Source of the DNA: an uncultured Leptolyngbya sp. | Lineage (GTDB): Bacteria; Cyanobacteriota; Cyanobacteriia; Phormidesmidales; Phormidesmidaceae | Reading direction: 5' to 3' | Assembly: GCA_937899365.1 (NCBI GenBank) | Contig: CALBPH010000515.1 | Location: 1 to 13,701, forward strand | DNA length: 13,701 nucleotides | Part shown: in pieces, positions 1 through 6,260 of the stretch | Layout: every line of letters begins with the position of its first letter | How positions within the stretch are numbered: the stretch's first letter is position 1 | Position numbers and translations under genes: made by a program | Notes under the pieces: model-generated | Told to the model about the DNA's origin: nothing | Database searches by the model: none | Seen by the model: the letters and a program-made list of their open reading frames with translations, nothing else

Positions 1-377
1 CCGGGTGCTAGGGTGCCCTCGGCAACGGCAATGCCTTTTCGCCGGGGGGGCGCTAGGGAGTTGCGGGTGATGTTAAAAGTTAGGCTTTCGCTCCCTTGGG
101 TGATGGTAACGCGGTTATTACCAATGGCCAGAGGTAACGTGGGAGCAAAATGGCCAGCGGGACTGCGCTCAGCAATTGGGTTGCCGTTGAGTAAAACGTC
201 ACTGCCGGGGTTGGCGGTGCCAATAAAAAAAATCCGATCGGACACGGTGGTGTGGTTTGCCGGCGGATAGGCAACAAATAGCGAATCTTGGGCCATGGCC
301 GGTTGCACTATGGTGAACTGCAGTGCTGGCACGATTACCCCTAGCCCACATGCCCGCATGCCCCATCGATTTGCCAT
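1..377 (-). CDS. Secreted protein, N-terminal part; probable N-acetylmuramoyl-L-alanine amidase (partial)
   Basis: The reading frame stays open to the left edge, so only the first 125 residues are present. The start ATG at 377-375 is preceded by a good Shine-Dalgarno sequence, GAGGT, six bases upstream. A signal peptide is clear: a basic N-terminus (MANRWGMR), a hydrophobic stretch, then an AMA cleavage site near residue 29, so the protein is exported. The mature part begins LFVAYPPANHTTVSDRIFFI and continues with a GTANPGSDVLLNGNPI segment, which looks like a beta-sandwich domain. I recall this N-terminal domain from cyanobacterial cell-wall amidases that carry an amidase_3 catalytic domain at the C-terminus. 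That domain would lie outside the window, so the enzymatic assignment is an inference by resemblance. It is divergent from pyrG. A perfect TATAAT lies about 30 bases upstream of the start. Confidence 0.6.
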   Translation of the reverse strand, partial: MANRWGMRACGLGVIVPALQFTIVQPAMAQDSLFVAYPPANHTTVSDRIFFIGTANPGSDVLLNGNPIAERSPAGHFAPTLPLAIGNNRVTITQGSESLTFNITRNSLAPPRRKGIAVAEGTLAP

Positions 378-407
378 GGTCTTACCTCTATTCAACCTAC
401 GGGCGAG

Positions 408-413
408 ATTATA
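408..413 (-). promoter_or_regulatory. -10 box for the leftward secreted-protein gene
   Basis: The minus strand reads TATAAT, a full match to the sigma-70-type -10 consensus. It would place the transcription start near 401 and give a leader of about 24 bases before the ATG at 377. No convincing -35 element is seen at 16-18 bases; the best is CTTAAA at 436-431. The call therefore rests on the -10 and its position. Confidence 0.45.
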
Positions 414-618
414 TAGCTTTGCGCACATGGTTTAAGCCACCAGTTCAAGCCATAGGAACCGCTAAAAGCTTTAGAGAACAGACACTATGGACGGCACAAT
501 TGGATGAATAAACCGATCAAATAGTGCGTATAGAATTGCTGCCTAAGATAATAATCCGCCTTTCTAACCCTGTGGCACAATTAATGGGTTCAATTAGCGC
601 CAAGCTTTAGAAGCTGTA

Positions 619-635
619 ATTTTCTACGAGAAAAT
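619..635. promoter_or_regulatory. 17-base palindrome, candidate operator for pyrG
   Basis: ATTTTCTACGAGAAAAT has two perfect 7-base arms around an ACG spacer. It abuts and shares one base with a TCGACA element (635-640) that could be the pyrG -35 box. This is where a repressor or activator site would be expected. It does not fit the NtcA consensus (GTA-N8-TAC). There is no T-run after it, so it is not a typical terminator. Confidence 0.4.
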
Positions 636-665
636 CGACAGTCTTAGGTTGGGGTGTGGTTTAAT
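635..665 (+). promoter_or_regulatory. Possible pyrG promoter
   Basis: TCGACA (635-640, 5 of 6 to the -35 consensus) is followed after 19 bases by TTTAAT (660-665, 5 of 6 to the -10 consensus). The 19-base spacer is longer than ideal. Transcription would begin near 672, leaving a very short leader before the ATG at 686. Confidence 0.35.
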
Positions 666-674
666 ACTCGCTTT

Positions 675-682
675 GCGATCGC
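675..682. repeat. HIP1 octamer directly upstream of pyrG start
   Basis: GCGATCGC sits three bases before the pyrG ATG, where a Shine-Dalgarno sequence would normally be. It is one of at least eight exact copies in the window. Confidence 0.85.
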
Positions 683-685
683 ATT

Positions 686-2377
686 ATGACTAAGTTTGTA
701 TTTGTCACGGGTGGTGTCGTTTCTAGTATTGGTAAGGGCATCGTAGCGGCGAGTTTAGGCCGTCTGCTCAAGTCCCGCGACTATTCGGTCTCTATCCTCA
801 AGCTAGACCCCTACATTAACGTTGACCCCGGCACCATGAGTCCGTTTCAGCATGGTGAAGTATTTGTCACCGAAGATGGGGCAGAAACCGATCTCGACCT
901 GGGTCATTATGAGCGCTTTACCGACACCTCCATGTCGCGTCTCAACAGCGTGACCACCGGCTCGATTTACCAGGCCGTGATTAACAAAGAGCGACGCGGT
1001 GAATACGACGGGCGTACGGTACAGGTGATCCCCCATGTCACCAATGAAATTAAAGAGCGCATTCGGCGAGTGGCCCAAAACCGCAGCCCCGATGTGGTGA
1101 TCGTCGAAATTGGCGGCACGGTGGGTGATATCGAAGGACTGCCGTTTCTAGAAGCGATCCGTCAGTTTCGCAAAGATGTGGGCCGCGAAAATGTCATCTA
1201 CATGCATGTCACCCTAATTCCCTATCTGCCGGCCGCAGGTGAAATCAAAACCAAGCCCACCCAGCACTCGGTCAAAGAACTGCGCTCCATCGGGCTCCAG
1301 CCCGATCTGCTGGTGTGTCGCTGCGCCCAGCCCATCCCCGAGCATATTAAAGCCAAGGTGTCAGACTTTTGTGATGTGCCCGAAGCCTGTGTGATCGCCG
1401 CCAGCGATGCCCCTAGTATCTATGAAGTTCCTCTGTTGATGGAGCAAGAAGGTCTGGCAGAGCAGGCCATTCGTCTACTCAAGCTAGAACCGCGCACCCC
1501 CGATTTAAGTGCCTGGTCCACCCTGGTGGAGCGGCTCTATACCCCCACCCAAACCTTGGATATTGCCATTGTGGGTAAGTATGTCAGCTTAAATGATGCC
1601 TATTTATCGGTGGTGGAGGCCTTGAGACATGCTGCGATCGCAATCCATGCTGAGGTAAGCATTCGCTGGATTAGCTCAGAAGACATTGAAGCCGATGACC
1701 CAGCCAAGCATCTAGAGGGCGTACACGGCATTGTGGTGCCGGGCGGCTTTGGCACCCGAGGTATTGATGGAAAAATCCGAACAATTCAATACATTAAAGA
1801 GCAAGGTATTCCATTCTTGGGCCTATGTTTAGGAATGCAGTGCGCCGTGGTGGAATGGGCCCGCAATGTAGCTAACTTAGCCGGGGCCAACAGTTCTGAA
1901 ATTGATGCTGACAGTGAAAACCCGGTAATCAACCTGCTGCCAGAACAGCAGGATGTTGTGGACCGAGGTGGCACCATGCGCCTAGGACTCTATGCCTGTC
2001 GGCTAGAGCCCGGCACCCTGGCAAGCCAGCTTTACGACCAGCCGGTCATCTACGAACGCCATCGCCATCGCTACGAGTTTAATAATGCCTATCGCAATCT
2101 GTTTTTAGAAACTGGCTATGTGGTGAGCGGCACCTCCCCAGACGGACGGCTGGTGGAGATTGTCGAAATGCCCGATCATCCGTTCTTTATCGCCAGTCAG
2201 TTCCACCCAGAGTTTCAGTCTCGCCCCAATGCGCCCCACCCGCTGTTTCTAGGCATCGTTAACGCCGCCGCCAAACGCTCTGGCAACCCTATCTCCAGCA
2301 TGAATGAGATCTCCTCTGGAGCAACCATGGCAGAGCCAGGGGACAGAGCTGAGGCAGTTGCAGACCCGGTAGCTTAG
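686..2377 (+). CDS. pyrG: CTP synthase
   Basis: PyrG converts UTP to CTP using ATP and glutamine-derived ammonia, the last step of de novo pyrimidine nucleotide synthesis in the cytoplasm. The 563-residue product has both expected halves. The N-terminal synthase domain opens with FVFVTGGVVSSIGKGI (ATP-binding loop) and contains EDGAETDLDLGHYERF. The C-terminal class I glutamine amidotransferase domain has the nucleophile Cys381 in GLCLGMQ and the His507/Glu509 pair in HPEF. It is slightly longer than the E. coli enzyme (545 residues) because of a low-complexity tail of about 25-30 residues after NAAAKR. The ATG at 686 gives the canonical MTKFVFVTGG start, but no Shine-Dalgarno sequence precedes it. 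The stop codon overlaps the stop of the convergent gene by four bases, and no terminator hairpin is visible. Confidence 0.98.
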   Translation: MTKFVFVTGGVVSSIGKGIVAASLGRLLKSRDYSVSILKLDPYINVDPGTMSPFQHGEVFVTEDGAETDLDLGHYERFTDTSMSRLNSVTTGSIYQAVINKERRGEYDGRTVQVIPHVTNEIKERIRRVAQNRSPDVVIVEIGGTVGDIEGLPFLEAIRQFRKDVGRENVIYMHVTLIPYLPAAGEIKTKPTQHSVKELRSIGLQPDLLVCRCAQPIPEHIKAKVSDFCDVPEACVIAASDAPSIYEVPLLMEQEGLAEQAIRLLKLEPRTPDLSAWSTLVERLYTPTQTLDIAIVGKYVSLNDAYLSVVEALRHAAIAIHAEVSIRWISSEDIEADDPAKHLEGVHGIVVPGGFGTRGIDGKIRTIQYIKEQGIPFLGLCLGMQCAVVEWARNVANLAGANSSEIDADSENPVINLLPEQQDVVDRGGTMRLGLYACRLEPGTLASQLYDQPVIYERHRHRYEFNNAYRNLFLETGYVVSGTSPDGRLVEIVEMPDHPFFIASQFHPEFQSRPNAPHPLFLGIVNAAAKRSGNPISSMNEISSGATMAEPGDRAEAVADPVA

Positions 2378-2685
2378 GGCAGCTCGTAGGTGCGGCCTTC
2401 GTAGGCGCGACAGTCTTGGCATGGCCCTGAGGGATTTACCGCACAGCGAATGTGGGGAGAGCGGGCATTCAGCTGGCAGGTAATGTCACCAATCACCAAA
2501 CCAATGCCGTCGACATAATGCTCATCTGGATCACGCAGTCGCCAAGGGTTAATGGCACCGTACTGTCCCGCTTCCATCGCCAGGTCAAAACGCTCAACAA
2601 CGCGGCGCTCGGCTCGATAGGTCGCCCATAGCGACAGGGCCGGTGGCAGTAAGCCCACCAAAATCAAAAACACCACTACGACCAT
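2374..2685 (-). CDS. Small membrane-anchored DUF6464-like protein
   Basis: From the ATG at 2685 the product is 103 residues; a TTG at 2694 would add three more. Neither start has a clear Shine-Dalgarno sequence, so the ATG is preferred. Residues 1-20 form a single hydrophobic helix (MVVVVFLILVGLLPPALSLW), followed by a basic charged segment and a C-terminal part with YVDGIGLVIGDITCQLNARS and then RCAVNPSGPCQDCRAYE. The four cysteines, especially the closely spaced pair in GPCQDC, suggest a metal- or redox-sensitive motif. I recognise the NARSP..RCAVNP.GPC.DC pattern from a cyanobacterial family of unknown function, DUF6464. The name is from memory and no function is established. The gene is convergent with pyrG and its stop codon shares bases with the pyrG stop. 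Confidence 0.75.
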   Translation of the reverse strand: MVVVVFLILVGLLPPALSLWATYRAERRVVERFDLAMEAGQYGAINPWRLRDPDEHYVDGIGLVIGDITCQLNARSPHIRCAVNPSGPCQDCRAYEGRTYELP

Positions 2686-2791
2686 ATATAGCAACTGTTT
2701 GGGGTCATCACTATGATCGTAGCGCAGGTTTTTGGAGAGTTAAATGTAGATTTTTGAGCGATTTTGGACGGGAGGGTCATGCGCCCCTGAC

Positions 2792-4591
2792 CTAGTCGTC
2801 TTCCTTCTTTTTAGGCTTGTAGGTGGATTTCACCTGCAATTCCTTGAGCTGGCGCTGATCAATACCGGATGGGGCCTGGGTGAGCAAGCAGCGGGCCTGC
2901 TGGGTTTTGGGAAATGCGATCGCATCTCGAATTGAGGTCTCCTCAGCCATCAGCATCACCAACCGGTCTAGACCGTAGGCAATACCGCCATGGGGTGGAG
3001 CACCAAAGTCAAACGCATCCATAAAGAAGCCAAACTTATCTCGGGCTTCTTCATCACTCAGACCAATCTTTTCAAATACCTTGGCCTGCACATCGGGCTG
3101 ATAGATCCGCAGGCTACCACCACCGATTTCATAGCCGTTAAGTACCAGGTCATAGGCGACTGCACGGGCGGTCGTCAGGTCGTCAATATCCTCAGGGTTA
3201 GGGGCAGTAAACGGGTGGTGCAATGCTTCGTAGCGATCTTCATCGGCATTCCACTCAAACATGGGAAAGTCCGTCACCCACAGAAAGTTGAGCTTGTCCT
3301 TATCAATCAGGCCTTGCTCAGCCGCCACGGCCTGACGCACCTTATCTAACGCCGCATTCACCGTGGCAGTCGGCCCGGCACCAAACAACAACAGGTGTCC
3401 CGCCTCAGCGCCGGTGCGCTCCAGCAAAATCTGCTTTTGCTCATCGCTGAGGTTGTCCTTGATCGCCCCAATGGTATCGATCTCACCACCCTCACGAACC
3501 CGAATATAGGCCAGACCTTTTGCCCCCGCATCGGTAGCCACCTTAAACACATCACCGCCGGGCTTAATGCGCACGTTAGAAATGGCATCATTGCCCCCTG
3601 GGATGGGCAGCACCTTCACCTGACCACCAGACTTGACAGCTCCGGAGAACACCTTAAACCCTGAATCCTTGACAATATCGGACACGTCTACCAGCTCTAA
3701 GCCATAACGGGTATCGGGTTTATCACTGCCGTAGCGAGCCATGGCATCGGCATAGGTCATCCGGGGTAAGGGCAACGGTAGATCAATACCTTTTACCACT
3801 TTGAAAATATGGGCCACCAGGCTTTCATTAAGCGCCAGGATCTCATCTTGATCCATAAAGCTCATTTCCATATCCAGCTGGGTAAATTCCGGCTGGCGGT
3901 CGGCCCGCAAGTCCTCATCACGGAAGCAACGGGCAATTTGGTAATAGCGGTCCATACCCGCCACCATCAGCATTTGCTTAAACAGCTGGGGTGACTGGGG
4001 CAGCGCGTACCACTCGCTTGGGTTTACCCGCGATGGCAGCACATAGTCCCGCGCCCCCTCCGGCGTAGACCGGGTCAAAATCGGCGTTTCCACCTCAATA
4101 AAGTCTTCTTGGTCTTCCAAAAAGCGACGGATAGCCTTCATCACATCGTGGCGCAGGCGAATGTTGCGAGCCATACGTTCCCGACGCAAATCTAAGTAGC
4201 GATACTTTAATCGCAGCTCTTCACGCACGTTTTCTTCTTCCGCCGTTGAAATCTGAAACGGCAGCTGGGTGCGCACGGCACTTAAAAGCTCAATGCTATC
4301 GGCATAAATCTCCACCTCTCCGGTGGGTAGGTTAGGGTTAAGCGATTCGGGCGGTCGCTTACTCACCCGTCCCTCAATTTTCACCACATATTCATTACGC
4401 ACCTGATCCGCAACCGGATACGACGCGGGCGTACGTTCAGGATCGCTGACAATTTGCACCACCCCGTTGCGATCGCGCAAATCCAAAAAGATCACACCTC
4501 CATGATCCCGGCGTCGATCAACCCAACCATATAGGGTGACAGCCTTATCAATATGGTTGGCCCGCAGCTGGCCGCAATATAAGGTACGCAT
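2792..4591 (-). CDS. aspS: Aspartyl-tRNA synthetase (possibly non-discriminating)
   Basis: AspS charges tRNA with aspartate in the cytoplasm. The 599-residue length and domain order match bacterial AspRS. An anticodon-binding OB fold (about 1-105) starts MRTLYCGQLR. A class II catalytic core follows, with PEGARDYVLPSR, motif 2 FRDEDLRADRQPEFTQLD (223-240) and motif 3 around GIAYGLDRL (536-544). The GAD insertion domain lies at about 290-420. Residue 30 is His in RRRDHGG. His at this position is known from non-discriminating enzymes that also form Asp-tRNA(Asn), whereas E. coli has Leu30. The second discriminating position, Gly in non-discriminating enzymes, appears to be Glu82 here, so specificity is uncertain. 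The C-terminus is a charged YKPKKKEDD tail. No clear Shine-Dalgarno sequence precedes the ATG. The deaminase-like gene lies 151 bases upstream on the same strand. Confidence 0.97.
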   Translation of the reverse strand: MRTLYCGQLRANHIDKAVTLYGWVDRRRDHGGVIFLDLRDRNGVVQIVSDPERTPASYPVADQVRNEYVVKIEGRVSKRPPESLNPNLPTGEVEIYADSIELLSAVRTQLPFQISTAEEENVREELRLKYRYLDLRRERMARNIRLRHDVMKAIRRFLEDQEDFIEVETPILTRSTPEGARDYVLPSRVNPSEWYALPQSPQLFKQMLMVAGMDRYYQIARCFRDEDLRADRQPEFTQLDMEMSFMDQDEILALNESLVAHIFKVVKGIDLPLPLPRMTYADAMARYGSDKPDTRYGLELVDVSDIVKDSGFKVFSGAVKSGGQVKVLPIPGGNDAISNVRIKPGGDVFKVATDAGAKGLAYIRVREGGEIDTIGAIKDNLSDEQKQILLERTGAEAGHLLLFGAGPTATVNAALDKVRQAVAAEQGLIDKDKLNFLWVTDFPMFEWNADEDRYEALHHPFTAPNPEDIDDLTTARAVAYDLVLNGYEIGGGSLRIYQPDVQAKVFEKIGLSDEEARDKFGFFMDAFDFGAPPHGGIAYGLDRLVMLMAEETSIRDAIAFPKTQQARCLLTQAPSGIDQRQLKELQVKSTYKPKKKEDD

Positions 4592-4638
4592 AAATCTAGG
4601 GAAGGTGTGATTTTCTTAAAGTCAAATAAAGCCTACCC

Positions 4639-4644
4639 ATTATC
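4639..4644 (-). promoter_or_regulatory. Possible -10 box upstream of aspS
   Basis: The minus strand reads GATAAT (5 of 6 to the -10 consensus) about 48 bases before the aspS ATG. No good -35 element stands at the right distance. aspS may have its own promoter here or may be read through from the upstream deaminase-like gene. Confidence 0.25.
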
Positions 4645-4742
4645 TAGGATCGTCCGCCTGCTTTAGCAGAAAGTTTTGATGCCAAAACAGGCGAAGATCT
4701 TGGGTCGGGTGTGGACCTTAACCACAAACGTTCCTACCCCGC

Positions 4743-5771
4743 TTACCTCACCACTTCCGGACTGCGCAGCATATCCGATAGCATCGATGCGGGCTGCTGC
4801 CGATGGGGCCAGGCAAAGGCATGGCGAAACGCGGCTTCTTGACACGCCCGCAGACCATCAAAACCAATCACATCTTGGGTCAGCAGATTTTCATACTCAA
4901 AGGGCAAACGCACATTGTGCAACCCAGCGTTGTCCGTGCAAATGGCAATACCAACACCGGCATCAATACAGCGACTAAACACCTCCTTAAGCTGGCTGAT
5001 CTCATCCAGGGTGCCGGTTTGCAAGTATGTGGTTGGGCACACTTCCAAACATTGACCCCGCGCAGCCACATCCTTTAAAAGCTCCGGATAGTGCAACGGA
5101 ATCTGGATACCGTGACCAATCCGCATCAGATAGGGCAGCAGCTCTGGATAACAACCATTGGAAGTCTCATACAGATGCCCTGTCGTTTTCACCCCCAGGG
5201 ACTGGGCGTAGCGATACAGCTGGATGATCTCATCGAGCTTTTCGCGATAGGCGGCGTCGCCCCCGGCAATATCCACGGCGCACACATAATCGGGATACTG
5301 GGCTGCCAATTCAACGGTGGCCCGGTTAATCTCATAGGGCAGACGAGAGTGCATACACAGAATTTGCCGCGTCACCACGGGGTACTCCGTCTGGGCGCTG
5401 GCGCGTCCAACAATCTCTACGATCTCGGCCATCATGTCCGTCCGCTCTCGCTCACCCAGGCTGTGGGGCGTCCGATAAAACGGCGTATACCTCAGCTCCA
5501 GATAGGCCAGGTTCTCAAAAATATAGGCCCCACGGATTAAACGATAGATAAAGTAGGGCAATGCTTCTCGGGTCTGCACACTCTCAACCAGGGTGTGGAG
5601 CTCCAGGTACTCTTCTAAAGAATCCTTAGGGTGAGTATAAAACCGCTCAAATTCTGGATAGTCTGCGAACCGCTCAGCCAAATCAGGACGATTTCTTTGA
5701 AAATAGCGCCATAGGATTCTGGGTACGACAGAGCCTCCCAGGTGGCGGTGGAGTTCTGCATAAAGACTCAT
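4743..5771 (-). CDS. Adenosine deaminase-family protein with altered active-site motif
   Basis: The 342-residue product has the layout of the adenosine/AMP deaminase superfamily (a zinc TIM barrel). Zinc ligands are His8 and His10 in ELHRHLGG, His199 in TTGHLYE, and Asp280 in ICTDNAG. Glu202 corresponds to the catalytic glutamate and His220 in RIGHGI to the catalytic histidine. Two motifs differ from standard adenosine deaminase: the usual HAGE is HLYE, and the usual TDDP is TDNA. The second Asp, which contacts the purine ring in known enzymes, is Asn281. The metal site looks intact, so a hydrolytic deaminase is likely, but the substrate need not be adenosine. The ATG at 5771 has an AGAGG four bases upstream. 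The gene is divergent from purA, which makes AMP from IMP, so a role in purine balance is plausible but inferred. Confidence 0.85.
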   Translation of the reverse strand: MSLYAELHRHLGGSVVPRILWRYFQRNRPDLAERFADYPEFERFYTHPKDSLEEYLELHTLVESVQTREALPYFIYRLIRGAYIFENLAYLELRYTPFYRTPHSLGERERTDMMAEIVEIVGRASAQTEYPVVTRQILCMHSRLPYEINRATVELAAQYPDYVCAVDIAGGDAAYREKLDEIIQLYRYAQSLGVKTTGHLYETSNGCYPELLPYLMRIGHGIQIPLHYPELLKDVAARGQCLEVCPTTYLQTGTLDEISQLKEVFSRCIDAGVGIAICTDNAGLHNVRLPFEYENLLTQDVIGFDGLRACQEAAFRHAFAWPHRQQPASMLSDMLRSPEVVR

Positions 5772-6147
5772 GATGCCTCTAGGTGTAAGTGGGTTAACGA
5801 AAGATATTTGATTAATTGCCGTTGCTGATTTAGAGGATGAGCCGATCGGCCAGATATGCCATAGGGCAGGACCTTGCAGGTCAAAGCACCCCGAGGATCA
5901 GCAGCGCCACTAAATTAGTGCCCAACATTATCGAAGTATTCGCTAACAAATTAGCCATGCACTGAGGCCATAGCCGCGTGTCGAATACGTCGTTAAATTA
6001 AACCGTTGATACAAAAATTAAGAAAGTGTGAAATGCCTATTAGTGTAAGTTTTACCGCAGGATTTGTTTTTTTGCCTAGCAATGTACCCAAAACCTGCCT
6101 AGGCTTAAACTTTAGTTAACGTTTTGCGGACAGCTACCCCCCGTTTC

Positions 6148-6169
6148 AGACAGAGAATTCAGTCTGTCT
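6148..6169. promoter_or_regulatory. Inverted repeat upstream of purA promoter
   Basis: The arms AGACAGA and TCTGTCT pair perfectly around an 8-base loop, GAATTCAG. The repeat ends 26 bases before the purA -35 box. It could be a protein-binding site, or a small hairpin if transcription begins further upstream. Confidence 0.3.
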
Positions 6170-6195
6170 CGCCCAGGAGATTTACGTTGCATTTG

Positions 6196-6225
6196 TTGAC
6201 ACTAGCCACCTTGGCTAATCATAAT
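6196..6225 (+). promoter_or_regulatory. Promoter of purA
   Basis: TTGACA (6196-6201, full consensus) is followed after 18 bases by CATAAT (6220-6225, 5 of 6). Transcription would start near 6232 and give a leader of roughly 29 bases before the TTG start codon. This is the strongest promoter-like sequence in the window. Confidence 0.6.
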
Positions 6226-6260
6226 TGTGATTTGTTTGAACTCTAACGCGCGAAATTCCC

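Larger units (their letters stand above)
378..685. other. Divergent intergenic region between the amidase-like gene and pyrG
   Basis: These 308 bases carry no convincing gene. They hold the leftward -10 box (408-413), a 13-base inverted repeat CTAAAAGCTTTAG (462-474), a 17-base palindrome (619-635) and the likely pyrG promoter. Two short direct repeats also occur: AAGCTTTAGA at 466-475 and 602-611, and GGCACAATT at 493-501 and 574-582. No tRNA-like cloverleaf was found. Confidence 0.6.
5772..6260. other. 489-base divergent intergenic region between the deaminase-like gene and purA
   Basis: This is the longest gene-free stretch. It holds the purA promoter (6196-6225), a 7-base-stem inverted repeat (6148-6169), a 10-base palindrome GCCGATCGGC (5841-5850), a 5-base-stem repeat GCTAACAAATTAGC (5942-5955) and an AGGAGA followed by a 19-codon TTG-initiated frame (6187-6246). 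A 28-codon ATG frame at 6033-6119 is probably chance. I see no tRNA and no riboswitch I recognise. Confidence 0.6.

Noticed and set aside
577..602. GGTTCAATT, similar to a tRNA T-loop
   Set aside because: The flanking bases do not form a T-stem, and no acceptor or anticodon arm can be folded around it.
4657..4670. Small inverted repeat downstream of the deaminase-like gene
   Set aside because: The stem is only four to five bases with almost no loop, and no T-run follows on the minus strand, so it is not called a terminator.
5091..5540. A 149-codon open frame on the plus strand inside the deaminase-like gene
   Set aside because: It lies wholly antisense to a gene with a clear family match, and its translation is rich in His, Gln and Ile with no recognisable motif.
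6033..6119. A 28-codon ATG frame upstream of purA
   Set aside because: It has only a purine-rich AAGAAAG stretch upstream, no family resemblance and no supporting promoter; likely chance.
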